Source: Chitinophagaceae bacterium (lineage in GTDB: Bacteria; Bacteroidota; Bacteroidia; Chitinophagales; Chitinophagaceae). From it: DNA of 34,668 nt. The stretch lies in assembly GCA_947468255.1 (NCBI GenBank), contig CANIMM010000002.1, positions 1 through 34,668 on the forward strand. Reading direction: 5' to 3'. The position numbers were made by a program, and so were the translations under genes. Below the pieces are notes generated by a model. The model was given only the letters and a program-made list of their open reading frames with translations. It was not told the origin of the DNA and did not search any database. Below are positions 15,527-24,279 of this stretch, piece by piece (the first letter of the stretch is position 1; every line of letters starts with the position of its first letter).

Positions 15527-16516
15527 TTATTCACTTACTTCAACTAAGTAGCCGAGTAGCGGTTTGTTATTCACCAGTAGGGTTAGGGGATAAGTATCTT
15601 CCATGTCAAATTTATGGCTGAAGGAAATCACTCCGCCAGTAAATGTGAAATCTACTGTTTTGGTTTTCTTCTTTTTGTTTTCGCCCATTTCAAGGGATAC
15701 GATTTCTATCGCACTGCTGGAATTGATTTTTACACTAAATGATACCGGCTTGCTGAGCTTTGTTTTAATGAAGCCATTCTCGGGTGCAAATTTGCCGAGT
15801 TGGTATTCGTAAGCGGCATTTTTCACCAAGGGCATTGAAAAAAAAGAGCTCTCCGTTTTTGGTCCTGCTCCTAGCATCCAGGCACTATTGTCAGGAAAAT
15901 GCTGGAAGTTAAAAATAGTTTTATCCGAAAAAAAGTAATCAGCATTGAAGGCCTTCGTAAATTTGGTCTTTTTATCATCGCTATACCCACTGCCCCAAGT
16001 TGGGTCTACATAATACCAAGAATCAGGGCTTTGACCCAGCTGTACAACCGCCCATGTATGGTTCAGCCCATCGGGCTTTTCTGTGATCTGTTCCGTAGTG
16101 TTTTTCGCATATCCGTCTACGGTAAGGCAACGTATTTTTACCACACTACACATGTCTTGAAACAATCCTGCAAATCCGGCAGCGGTAGCTTTTCTTGATT
16201 TTAAAACTAGATCGGTATTTGTTTTTTCATTGTCATTATTTTTACCAGCCTTTACATCGTAATTTATATTGTAGGCAATCCAGTCAAAAATTGCCCTTAC
16301 TTTATCCTTTGGATTGGGAAATTTTTTGGTTACAATATAACTGATGGTCCCCATATTGAGTGTGTCCAATGACCCCAGCGTTTTCACATAGTTATCTACA
16401 ACGGAAAAGTCATCATTAGTAGTCTGTGCATCAGCTTGAATGCCCAGTGCCATTATGAATAGGGCCAATAGAAACCTATGTAAATAGTTCATAAAAAAAT
16501 AATTTATTAGTTTCAA
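15527..16516 (-). CDS. Transglutaminase-fold protein lacking the catalytic Cys, secreted
   Basis: This 329-residue protein (or 321 if it starts at the internal Met 9, codon at 16490-16492, which gives the cleaner signal peptide MNYLHRFLLALFIMALG) has a transglutaminase-like core at about 65-180. The family pattern K-G-V-C-x-G-Y-A-x-L-F aligns with KATAAGFAGLF at 109-119, which puts Ala112 where the nucleophilic Cys should be. The His (H153 in LNHTWAVV) and Asp (D171 in WYYVDPTWGSG) are kept. The C-terminal 120 residues look like a beta-rich domain. It is probably an inactive or binding version of the fold, acting outside the cytoplasm. Its start lies 15 bases after the stop of the parvulin gene, so the two likely form an operon. 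Confidence 0.8.
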   Translation of the reverse strand: MKLINYFFMNYLHRFLLALFIMALGIQADAQTTNDDFSVVDNYVKTLGSLDTLNMGTISYIVTKKFPNPKDKVRAIFDWIAYNINYDVKAGKNNDNEKTNTDLVLKSRKATAAGFAGLFQDMCSVVKIRCLTVDGYAKNTTEQITEKPDGLNHTWAVVQLGQSPDSWYYVDPTWGSGYSDDKKTKFTKAFNADYFFSDKTIFNFQHFPDNSAWMLGAGPKTESSFFSMPLVKNAAYEYQLGKFAPENGFIKTKLSKPVSFSVKINSSSAIEIVSLEMGENKKKKTKTVDFTFTGGVISFSHKFDMEDTYPLTLLVNNKPLLGYLVEVSE

Positions 16517-16531
16517 AACGAGGCTTATTTT

Positions 16532-17161
16532 TTATAAAACCACCCTTAGTAAAAGTGCAAATCCATTGTCATTTTTGGGATTGTCACTAATGACAACCAC
16601 ATGTAAACCCGCCGGGGTCCATACCTTAAACAGGTCTCCCTTTTTGTGCTTTGCGATTGCTTCATCGAGTTGGGGCAACATAGCGCCGCGGATAAACCAG
16701 CCCAAGTCCCCACCTTTTAAAGCAGAATAATGATCCACGCTATAGGTATTTGCCATTGCGGAAAATGTGCTGCTGTTCGATTTAATTCTTTTTATAATGT
16801 TACTGGCCAAGGAATCGGCGAATTTTTTACTAAATGTAGCAGTGTCGATCAGGATATGGCTCACATGGTAAAATGTATTGGGAACTTTTGCAAGCACCTT
16901 GATTAAATAGTTGGCACCTTTAAATGGACCATACACTTTGCCAATTTTACCATTGTATGCAAGGCTGTCGGAAATGCCCCTGAAAGAAGTGGTACTTACC
17001 ACAGTTACTGTATCAATTGTATACTTTTTTTTAAGCTTGTACTTTACGTAACCGATTGGATCACGGGTGGTGTCCAGTTCTTTTTTAATTTGATTAATAG
17101 ATTGACTTTTGACAAGCATAGTCATCATCAGTAGGAAGGCAAAAGAGAGTGCTTTTTTCAA
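16532..17161 (-). CDS. Parvulin-type peptidyl-prolyl isomerase, secreted
   Basis: This 209-residue protein has a signal peptide (MKKALSFAFLLMMTMLVKSQS). The PpiC/SurA-type rotamase domain occupies about 95-200: VSHILIDT, FSAMANTYSVDHYSALKGGDLGWFIRGAMLPQLDEAI, and WTPAGLHVVVISD. The N-terminal 90 residues are unlike the usual SurA chaperone arm and were not identified. It probably helps fold periplasmic or outer-membrane proteins. The gene is followed after 15 bases by the transglutaminase-fold gene, so a joint extracytoplasmic role is possible. A minus-strand TATATTTG element lies 15 bases upstream of the ATG. Confidence 0.83.
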   Translation of the reverse strand: MKKALSFAFLLMMTMLVKSQSINQIKKELDTTRDPIGYVKYKLKKKYTIDTVTVVSTTSFRGISDSLAYNGKIGKVYGPFKGANYLIKVLAKVPNTFYHVSHILIDTATFSKKFADSLASNIIKRIKSNSSTFSAMANTYSVDHYSALKGGDLGWFIRGAMLPQLDEAIAKHKKGDLFKVWTPAGLHVVVISDNPKNDNGFALLLRVVL

Positions 17162-17175
17162 TGGTTTATTTTTTA

Positions 17176-17183
17176 CAAATATA
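17176..17183 (-). promoter_or_regulatory. Possible -7 box for the parvulin gene
   Basis: Read on the minus strand, this is TATATTTG, an exact TAnnTTTG match placed 15 bases before the ATG at 17161, which would give a very short leader. No matching -33 TTTG was found. Confidence 0.35.
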
Positions 17184-17185
17184 CA

Positions 17186-17311
17186 ATGCGTATTGAGGAA
17201 ATGATTGAGATATGGAATTCCTTTTGCGTAGACCTTGGTAATCGGTTAAATGCAGGAAACCCTATTCATTTTTCAGTAGACTGTTTTTATACAGGGAATT
17301 CTTTTATATAA
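17186..17311 (+). CDS. Unassigned 41-residue ORF
   Basis: It reads from ATG to TAA, beginning MRIEEMIEIWNSFCVDLGNR and ending YTGNSFI. The composition is protein-like, with no signal peptide or membrane helix. It lies in the glmS upstream gap, divergent from the parvulin gene. No family is recognised; it may be chance. Confidence 0.2.
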   Translation: MRIEEMIEIWNSFCVDLGNRLNAGNPIHFSVDCFYTGNSFI

Positions 17312-17369
17312 TCCAACGCTGTTGCAAAGAATCAACTATTTTTCTTTCAACGGGCATAAATAATCACTA

Positions 17370-17543
17370 ATGCCTACAATAGTAGGTAATTGGCTTAATT
17401 ATTGCTATTTTACTGCTCAACAAGATGTAGAAAGCATTCAACTTGCAATTTTTCAGCTGATTCCGTATTACTGTAAGATATTACAATTCTTTACCTGTTT
17501 CATTCAATCAAGATTAAATACCCTCTTAGTGGGGTCAAAATAA
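17370..17543 (+). CDS. Unassigned 57-residue ORF directly before glmS
   Basis: It starts MPTIVGNWLNYCYFTAQQDV and ends RLNTLLVGSK, with several Cys, Tyr and Phe residues and a weakly hydrophobic middle. The TAA at 17541-17543 is six bases before the glmS ATG, which would suit translational coupling or a leader role. No family is recognised. The absence of any ribosome binding site and the unusual composition leave chance as a real option. Confidence 0.25.
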   Translation: MPTIVGNWLNYCYFTAQQDVESIQLAIFQLIPYYCKILQFFTCFIQSRLNTLLVGSK

Positions 17544-17549
17544 CAATTT

Positions 17550-19385
17550 ATGTGTGGAATAGTTGGATACACTGGATACAGGGAAGCTTACCCGGTAGTG
17601 ATAAAAGGGCTAAAAAGATTGGAATATAGAGGATACGACAGTGCAGGGGTAGCATTACTCAACGGCGGATTAAAAGTGTATAAAAAGCAGGGTCGAGTAG
17701 CTGAACTCGAAGAATTCATTGTAGGCAAGGACCTTCATTCCCATATTGGCATTGGGCATACCCGCTGGGCCACCCATGGCGAACCTAGTGACCGAAATGC
17801 GCATCCGCATACAAGTGCCAAGGGCAAACTAGCCATGATTCACAACGGAATTATTGAAAACTACGCGCAGATAAAAAAAGAACTACTCAACAAGGGATAC
17901 CTATTTACCAGCGACACCGACACCGAAGTGCTCTTGAACTTCATTGAAGACATCAAAGTAAACAATGAGTGCAATCTTGAAGAAGCTGTAAGGATTGCAT
18001 TAAAAAGAATTTCTGGTGCCTATTGTATTTTACTAATTGATGAGTCCGATCCCGAAACAATCATTGCTGCAAGAAAAGGAAGTCCACTAGTAATTGGTGT
18101 TGGAAAAGGAGAACATTTTTTGGGTAGTGATGCTTCCCCCATGCTGGAGTACACCAAGGAAGTAGTATATGTAAATGATTACGAGCTCGCCATCGTGAGG
18201 CCGGATGAATTAATCCTTAAAAATCTAGGCAATGAAAAAATAACACCCTTTGTGACAAAATTGGATATGGAACTTGCTGCAATTGAAAAGGGCGGATATG
18301 ACCACTTTATGCTGAAGGAAATATTTGAACAACCCAGCAGCATTCATGATTGCTTACGAGGAAGGCTAGACGCTTCTGCCGGCACCATCACCATGAGTGG
18401 TATTGAACAGAACATTGAAGCATTTAAATCTGCCAGCCGCATCATTATTGTTGCTTGTGGTACTAGTTGGCACGCAGGGTTGGTGGCAGAATATATTATA
18501 GAAGAACTTTGCAGGATACCAGTGGAAGTGGAGTATGCATCCGAGTTCAGGTACAGAAATCCAGTGGTCAATAAAGGTGATATTATAATTGCAATTTCCC
18601 AAAGTGGCGAAACGGCAGATACGTTGGTTGCTATTGAACGTGCCAAAGAACAGGGAGCAATTATTTTTGGAATTGTAAATGCCGTAGGGTCTTCCATTGC
18701 AAGGATTAGTAATGGTGGCGCTTATACCCATGCAGGTCCAGAAATTGGCGTAGCCTCCACCAAAGCCTTTACTGGGCAGCTTGCTGTGCTTACAATGATG
18801 GCATTAAAGATTGCCAAGAAAAAGAGCAGCATCACAGATGAAAGATATACCCAACTATTATTTGAACTAGAAGCGGTACCAGAAAAAGTGGATGCCTTAC
18901 TGAAAAATGCAGGAAAAATAAAAGCAATAGCCGAAAAATATAAAGACGCTACGGATGCCTTATTTTTAGGCAGAGGGTATAATTTCCCCATTGCATTAGA
19001 AGGGGCATTAAAACTAAAAGAAATTAGTTACATACATGCAGAAGGTTACCCTGCAGCTGAAATGAAACATGGTCCCATTGCACTGGTGACAGATACTTTA
19101 CCCGTAGTTTTCGTTGCAACAAAAGATAGTTACCACGAAAAAATTGTAAGCAATATCCAGGAAATAAAAGCTAGAAAAGGATTGGTGATCGCCATCATTA
19201 CCGAAGGCGATGAGGTGATTGCGGCATTAGCAAATGATGTGTTTTTTGTTCCGCCGGCAGATGAAATGATCGCACCTATGCTTAGCTGTGTTCCTTTGCA
19301 ACTGTTGTCCTATTATATGGGTATTACTCGCGGAGTGGATGTGGACAAGCCGAGAAATCTGGCTAAAAGCGTAACCGTGGAATAA
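17550..19385 (+). CDS. glmS: Glutamine-fructose-6-phosphate aminotransferase (isomerising)
   Basis: This 611-residue enzyme is full length. The N-terminal glutaminase domain starts MCGIVGYTGYREA, with Cys2 as nucleophile after Met removal, followed by GHTRWATHGEPSDRNAHPH. Two SIS isomerase domains follow: ACGTSWHAGLVAEY and SQSGETADT in the first, FLGRGYNFPIALEGALKLKEISY in the second. The C-terminus ends DKPRNLAKSVTVE, the usual DxPRNLAKSVTVE tail. It makes glucosamine 6-phosphate from fructose 6-phosphate and glutamine, the entry to UDP-GlcNAc, peptidoglycan and LPS. The DUF4954 gene follows after 108 bases on the same strand, which may tie that protein to amino-sugar metabolism. No glmS ribozyme signature was seen upstream. 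Confidence 0.98.
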   Translation: MCGIVGYTGYREAYPVVIKGLKRLEYRGYDSAGVALLNGGLKVYKKQGRVAELEEFIVGKDLHSHIGIGHTRWATHGEPSDRNAHPHTSAKGKLAMIHNGIIENYAQIKKELLNKGYLFTSDTDTEVLLNFIEDIKVNNECNLEEAVRIALKRISGAYCILLIDESDPETIIAARKGSPLVIGVGKGEHFLGSDASPMLEYTKEVVYVNDYELAIVRPDELILKNLGNEKITPFVTKLDMELAAIEKGGYDHFMLKEIFEQPSSIHDCLRGRLDASAGTITMSGIEQNIEAFKSASRIIIVACGTSWHAGLVAEYIIEELCRIPVEVEYASEFRYRNPVVNKGDIIIAISQSGETADTLVAIERAKEQGAIIFGIVNAVGSSIARISNGGAYTHAGPEIGVASTKAFTGQLAVLTMMALKIAKKKSSITDERYTQLLFELEAVPEKVDALLKNAGKIKAIAEKYKDATDALFLGRGYNFPIALEGALKLKEISYIHAEGYPAAEMKHGPIALVTDTLPVVFVATKDSYHEKIVSNIQEIKARKGLVIAIITEGDEVIAALANDVFFVPPADEMIAPMLSCVPLQLLSYYMGITRGVDVDKPRNLAKSVTVE

Positions 19386-19493
19386 TCAAGGCCCGATCTT
19401 TATCCGTATTTAAATTTTACCAACAACAAAACAACTGCAATTTAAAACAGTTTTTAGTTTTTAATTTTCAGTGAATCAATTACTCTTTACCCC

Positions 19494-21608
19494 ATGAACA
19501 TCATCACCAAACATCCAGTAAACAATCTTGGCTACAATTTTGTGGAAGAAAAATATATCCCAAAAGGTAAGGACGAATATTATCTTAGGTACTTACAGAA
19601 TCCCAACTGCAGTGGATATCGAAAATTAACGGCAAATGAAATAGAGGTGCTGGTTCGGAATCGAAACACTTCCGACGATTGGAATAAAATATTTGTATCC
19701 TCCGCCTTTAATCCGGAGTTGGTAAAGAACTGCAAATTTTACGGTTTGATTCGGATTGGAAAGCTGGAGGCTTTTTACCTTGAATTTCATAATTTCAAAT
19801 TACCCGTTGGGCTCTACAATAGTACCATTATCAGTTGTGATTTTGGTAACAATGTATGTATTGAAAATGTGAATTCGCTCAGCCATTATATTATTGGAAA
19901 CGAGGTAATGATTGCCAATGTGAATGAAATGGCTACCACCGAAAAGGCTAAATTCGGCAATGGGGTTATTTTTAAGGGCGAAGATGAAAATATTCGCGTG
20001 TGGATGGAACTCTGCAATGAAAATGGGGGAAGAAGAGTTATTCCATTTGATGGCATGCTTGCCGGAGATGCCTATTTGTGGAGTAAATTCAGGGATCAAG
20101 AACAGCTGATGAATAAATTCAAGGAGTTTACAGACAACCGATTTGTACCACAAAGGGGTCGTTATGGAACGATTGGTGACCGCACCGTTATTAAAAACTG
20201 CAAAATTATTAAAGATGTTTTGATCGGCACCGATGCCTATTTAAAAGGAGCCAATAAATTAAAGAATCTTACCATCAACAGCGATGAAAATCGCACCTCC
20301 CAAATTGGTGAAGGCTGCGAATTGGTAAATGGGATTATTGGATATGGATGCAGGATTTTTTATGGCGTAAAAGCAGTACGATTTGTTATGGCTGCCCATT
20401 CACAATTGAAATATGGTGCAAGACTTATCAATTCCTACCTTGGCAACAACTCTACCATCTCCTGTTGCGAGGTGTTGAATTCACTCATTTTTCCTGCACA
20501 TGAACAGCATCATAACAATTCATTTTTGTGCGCCTCTCTATTAATGGGTCAAAGCAATATGGCTGCAGGAGCTACCATTGGGAGCAACCACAACAGTAGA
20601 AGTGCAGATGGAGAACTCATTGCTGGCCGGGGTTTTTGGCCGGGCTTATGTGTAAGCTTGAAGCACAATTCCAAATTTGCATCTTTCACCATCATTGCCA
20701 AAGGCGACTTTCCGGCGGAATTAAATATCCCCGTACCCTTTAGTTTGGTTAGCAATGATGTAAGCAATAACCAGCTGGTGGTGATGCCTGCCTATTGGTT
20801 CATGTATAATATGTATGCCTTGGAAAGGAATGCCCATAAATATGTGGACCGAGACAAAAGGACCACTAGGGCACAGTTAATAGAATATAATTATTTGGCG
20901 CCAGATACCATTAATGAAATTTTTACATCGCTTAGCCATTTACAAAAATTACAACCCAATGAAAAGGGAATTGCAAACACAAAAGGATGGGAAAACAATT
21001 CCCGTAATACGATTGTGTTAAAAGTCCCTCAATCCATTGCCATCTTTACCGAATTGGTACAATATTATGCTGCCACAGAATTTTTACGACATATCCAACA
21101 AAACAAGTTCAGCAGTTTTGATGAATTCAAGAAAAGTCTGTCCGCCAAAATTCAACGAAGCGAATGGATGAATATCGGAGGGCAACTGATTCAGCAAATA
21201 GCTGTTGAAAAATTGCAATCCAATATCGTTCACCAAAAAGTAAAAAGCTGGAATGAGGTACATGCGTTTTATGCGGAGCAAAGCGCTACCTATTTTACCG
21301 ATAAACTCAACCATGCCTATACCGCCCTGTTGGAAATACAGACTATTACTCCTAAGCAATTTACCCCAGCATTTTTTAATCAATTACTTGAAAACTCAGT
21401 TGCCACCCGTGAATGGATGTGCAAGGGGATCTATGAATCCAGAGCAAAAGACTACCGAAATCCATTTCGAAAAATGGCGTATAGCAATAGCAAAGAAATG
21501 AACCAGGTAGTGGGTCGCCTCGAAGACAATAGTTTTATCCAAGAACAAATGGGGCAATTGGAAGAATTAAAAAAACAAGTGAAGTCGGTAAAAAGAAAGC
21601 TAAAGTAA
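19494..21608 (+). CDS. DUF4954 family left-handed beta-helix protein
   Basis: The 704-residue protein has no signal peptide. The middle (about residues 100-390) has hexapeptide-like repeats typical of a left-handed beta helix: IGDRTVIKNCKIIKDVLIGTDAYLKG, IGEGCELVNGIIGYGCRI, YLGNNSTISCCEVLNSLI and GQSNMAAGATIGSNHNSR. The C-terminal half is helical and ends in a charged coiled coil (EEQMGQLEELKKQVKSVKRKLK-like, last 30 residues). This matches the Bacteroidota-specific DUF4954 family, sometimes annotated as acyltransferase- or GlmU-like. The function is not established. The position behind glmS and the sugar-nucleotide-enzyme fold together suggest an amino-sugar or sugar-nucleotide role, which is inference only. 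Confidence 0.82.
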   Translation: MNIITKHPVNNLGYNFVEEKYIPKGKDEYYLRYLQNPNCSGYRKLTANEIEVLVRNRNTSDDWNKIFVSSAFNPELVKNCKFYGLIRIGKLEAFYLEFHNFKLPVGLYNSTIISCDFGNNVCIENVNSLSHYIIGNEVMIANVNEMATTEKAKFGNGVIFKGEDENIRVWMELCNENGGRRVIPFDGMLAGDAYLWSKFRDQEQLMNKFKEFTDNRFVPQRGRYGTIGDRTVIKNCKIIKDVLIGTDAYLKGANKLKNLTINSDENRTSQIGEGCELVNGIIGYGCRIFYGVKAVRFVMAAHSQLKYGARLINSYLGNNSTISCCEVLNSLIFPAHEQHHNNSFLCASLLMGQSNMAAGATIGSNHNSRSADGELIAGRGFWPGLCVSLKHNSKFASFTIIAKGDFPAELNIPVPFSLVSNDVSNNQLVVMPAYWFMYNMYALERNAHKYVDRDKRTTRAQLIEYNYLAPDTINEIFTSLSHLQKLQPNEKGIANTKGWENNSRNTIVLKVPQSIAIFTELVQYYAATEFLRHIQQNKFSSFDEFKKSLSAKIQRSEWMNIGGQLIQQIAVEKLQSNIVHQKVKSWNEVHAFYAEQSATYFTDKLNHAYTALLEIQTITPKQFTPAFFNQLLENSVATREWMCKGIYESRAKDYRNPFRKMAYSNSKEMNQVVGRLEDNSFIQEQMGQLEELKKQVKSVKRKLK

Positions 21609-21636
21609 TTGTGGATGCTTTGCTGTTTAATTTTTC

Positions 21637-22509
21637 CTATCCAGTCATATATTTTTTTCGATAAGCTTTTGGAGTTAGTCCAACCGTTTTTTTAAATTGT
21701 CGAAAAAAATTCGAGGCATTGTTGAATCCTGTTTCAGTGCTAATGGATTCAATGGTTAACTGGTTATTTTCAATTAAAAATTTACAGGCATAACTGATTC
21801 TGATTTCTGATAAAAAATCAGTGTAAGTTTTATTGGTCATCATTTTGAAATACCTACAAAAAGAGGTAATACTCAAGCAGCTCAAGGAGGCAATTTCTGC
21901 TAGGCTTATTTTGTTCATGTAATTTTTAAGGGTATAGGTATATATCTGGTTGAGGCGATCAGTTTCTAACTGATTGGACTGGTAGAAGGCGTGGGAATTA
22001 GTAATGGGCTCGTATTCATTTGTTTCTGCTAGCGTACTTAGTATTGATATAAAAAGTGATATCCTTTGAAGATTCTCAGCTTCATAAGCAGCTTCTAATA
22101 AAGCTAAGAGCTTCCACTTCGTATCACCATAAATTAATAAGCCATTTTTTGCTTTTTTAATCAGTTGTGTTAATTGATAAGCTTCAGGCAGCGATAGGAA
22201 TTCTGGCCCCAAGCAATTGGGTAGAAAATGCATTACGGTGGTCTCTACTTCTAATTTAGATTGCGGAAGTAAGTAGGCATCGTGCGATTTCCAAGTATGG
22301 GGAAGGTTTTCGCCTAAAAGCAACATTTCGTCTGAGTAAAAGTTGCTAATATTATCTCCAATAAATCGAAGGCCTTCTCCCTTTTTTATATAATGCAATT
22401 CCAGCTCTGGATGATAGTGCCATGTATCTTCAAAATTGGCGGAAACATCTTTACGCAAACTGAAAGAGTTTTCCAGTTTTTTGGGAACCTTGTGATAATG
22501 TGGTTTCAT
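21637..22509 (-). CDS. AraC-family transcriptional regulator
   Basis: The 290-residue protein has an N-terminal cupin sensing domain (NFEDTWHYHPELELHYIKKGEG at about 25-46) and a C-terminal AraC DNA-binding pair of helix-turn-helices at about 190-287 (ISLAEIASLSCLSITSFCRYFKMMTNKTYTDFLSEIRI, then TGFNNASNFFRQFKKTVGLTPKAYRKK). It is divergent from the symporter and lyase genes, with 196 bases between starts, and most likely senses their substrate and activates them. An inverted repeat in the gap (22556-22586) is a candidate binding site. Regulation of a sugar or sugar-acid uptake system is the expected role. Confidence 0.92.
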   Translation of the reverse strand: MKPHYHKVPKKLENSFSLRKDVSANFEDTWHYHPELELHYIKKGEGLRFIGDNISNFYSDEMLLLGENLPHTWKSHDAYLLPQSKLEVETTVMHFLPNCLGPEFLSLPEAYQLTQLIKKAKNGLLIYGDTKWKLLALLEAAYEAENLQRISLFISILSTLAETNEYEPITNSHAFYQSNQLETDRLNQIYTYTLKNYMNKISLAEIASLSCLSITSFCRYFKMMTNKTYTDFLSEIRISYACKFLIENNQLTIESISTETGFNNASNFFRQFKKTVGLTPKAYRKKYMTG

Positions 22510-22555
22510 GTAATTTTTGAATAATTAACCTAAAATAAGGCTTTAATTGCTATTA

Positions 22556-22586
22556 TTTATCATTTAAATGGACAATTAATGATAAA
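22556..22586. promoter_or_regulatory. Candidate operator in the AraC / symporter gap
   Basis: TTTATCATT (22556-22564) and AATGATAAA (22578-22586) are exact reverse complements, 13 bases apart, in the divergent region. AraC-type proteins often use direct repeats, so binding by this regulator is not assured. In AT-rich DNA a 9-bp dyad can also arise by chance. Confidence 0.35.
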
Positions 22587-22705
22587 ATAGTACATATTTT
22601 AGAAAATAATCTTCAGTTATCTGTGCGCAATTAAGAATATTTTTATTGTCTAATTATATTCATCATTTAGGAACTGCTTGCCACAGATACTGTAATTGTA
22701 CTTAT

Positions 22706-24274
22706 ATGCAAAACCTTCCATTAATTGATTTGTCCATTGTATTCATTTACCTCTTTGGTATGATTGGAATTGGATATTATTTTTCTAAAAAAAATAAAAA
22801 CACCGAGCAGTTCACCAGTGCTTCTGGGCAAATACCCGGCTGGGCCATTGGTATTTCTATCTATGCCACCTTTTTAAGTAGCAATACTTTTTTAGGTGTT
22901 CCGGGTAAAGCGTTCGGTACCAATTGGAATGCATTTGTTTTCAGTATTTCTATGCCTTTTGCCGCATGGGTAGCAGCTAAATATTTTGTGTCTTTTTATA
23001 GAAATACGGGTGAGATTTCAGCTTATACCAATTTAGAAAAAAGGTTTGGACCCTGGGCTAGAACCTATGCAGTGGTTTGTTTCTTATTAACCCAATTTGC
23101 TAGAATGGGTTCTGTGTTTTTTGGAATGGCACTCACCTTGCAGGCTTTACTGGGTTTTTCAATGTCTTCCATCATGATCGTGATGGGCATTTGTATTATT
23201 ATTTATACTGTGCTTGGCGGAATCGAAGCAGTGATCTGGACAGAAGTAGTGCAGGGGGTACTTAAAACGCTGGGCGCATTATTAATTCTGTTTTTAATTA
23301 TTTGGGAGATCCCTGGTGGCGTAACTGCTATTTATGCAATTGCCAAATCGGAACATAAATTTAGCTTGGGAACCGCAGCTTTCAATTTTAAAGAAAGCAG
23401 TTTTTGGGTAGTGCTTTTTTATGGCTTTTTTATTAATCTCAATAATTTTGGGATGGATCAAAACTATGTCCAACGCTATCATACCGCCATCTCTGATAAG
23501 CAAGCAAGAAAGTCGGTTTGGTTATCCGTTTTTATATATGTCCCTGCCTCCTTGTTGTTTTTTATTATTGGAACATCCTTGTTTGCTTATTATCAAATGA
23601 ATCCGGCTATTGCAGATTCTTTGAAACACGGATTGGCGGTACAAAAATTAGGGGCAAATGCCAGTGCATTGGATATTACCAATTATATGAGCCAACTTAA
23701 GCCTGCAGATTATGCCGATAAAGTGATGCCTCATTTTATGGTAAATAAGGTACCCACTGTTTTTTTAGGATTATTAGTGGCGGCTATATTATCTGCCGCA
23801 ATGAGTACCATTAGTTCAGGCATGAATGCTTCTGCTACTGTTTTTACAAAAGATATTTATAAAAGATATTTTTCACCACAATTATCGGATAAAAAGGAAT
23901 TTGTAATTTTATATTCATCTACTATCATTGTAGGTGCAATTGGGTTAATCGTCGGATTATCTATGATCGGTATCAAAAGTATTTTAGATGTCTGGTGGGA
24001 ATTGTCTGGGATCTTTGCTGGCGGTATGTTAGGGTTGTTTTTATTAGGTTTAATTAGTAAACAAACAAAAAATACAGAAGCCTTAATAGCGGTAATTATC
24101 GGTGTGATTGTGATCGTATGGTTTAGTTTTTCTGATAAACTAGGTCCTGATTTGTCTTATTTAAAAATCGCACTGCACAAAAACATGATCATAGTAGTGG
24201 GCACTTTAACTATTTTCTTGACTGGCATACTATTCACTAAAATCAAACAATTTATCAAAAAAAACAATCAATAA
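22706..24274 (+). CDS. Sodium:solute symporter (SSS family)
   Basis: From the ATG at 22706 the protein has 522 residues and begins MQNLPLIDLSIVFIYLFGM, directly entering helix 1. A TTG start at 22646 would add a Cys/His-rich 20-residue tail and is unlikely. About 13 hydrophobic helices are visible, with the SSS features ISIYATFLSSNTFLGVPGKAF (Na+-site helix) and YTVLGGIEAVIWTEVVQGVLKTLGA near 160-190. It is a Na+-driven importer of a sugar, sugar acid or sialic-acid-like compound. The lyase gene starts five bases after its stop, so transporter and enzyme are co-expressed, and the divergent AraC regulator probably controls both. Confidence 0.92.
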   Translation: MQNLPLIDLSIVFIYLFGMIGIGYYFSKKNKNTEQFTSASGQIPGWAIGISIYATFLSSNTFLGVPGKAFGTNWNAFVFSISMPFAAWVAAKYFVSFYRNTGEISAYTNLEKRFGPWARTYAVVCFLLTQFARMGSVFFGMALTLQALLGFSMSSIMIVMGICIIIYTVLGGIEAVIWTEVVQGVLKTLGALLILFLIIWEIPGGVTAIYAIAKSEHKFSLGTAAFNFKESSFWVVLFYGFFINLNNFGMDQNYVQRYHTAISDKQARKSVWLSVFIYVPASLLFFIIGTSLFAYYQMNPAIADSLKHGLAVQKLGANASALDITNYMSQLKPADYADKVMPHFMVNKVPTVFLGLLVAAILSAAMSTISSGMNASATVFTKDIYKRYFSPQLSDKKEFVILYSSTIIVGAIGLIVGLSMIGIKSILDVWWELSGIFAGGMLGLFLLGLISKQTKNTEALIAVIIGVIVIVWFSFSDKLGPDLSYLKIALHKNMIIVVGTLTIFLTGILFTKIKQFIKKNNQ

Positions 24275-24279
24275 ATAAG

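Larger units (their letters stand above)
17162..17549. other. 388-base gap between the parvulin gene and glmS
   Basis: No tRNA, known riboswitch or strong hairpin is recognised. The stretch holds a possible promoter for the minus-strand gene and two short plus-strand ORFs (17186-17311 and 17370-17543), listed separately. A short dyad CCTAC-AATA-GTAGG lies at 17373-17386. Confidence 0.6.

Noticed and set aside
17312-17549. glmS ribozyme or riboswitch
   Set aside because: No glmS ribozyme core was recognised, and this element is typical of Firmicutes.
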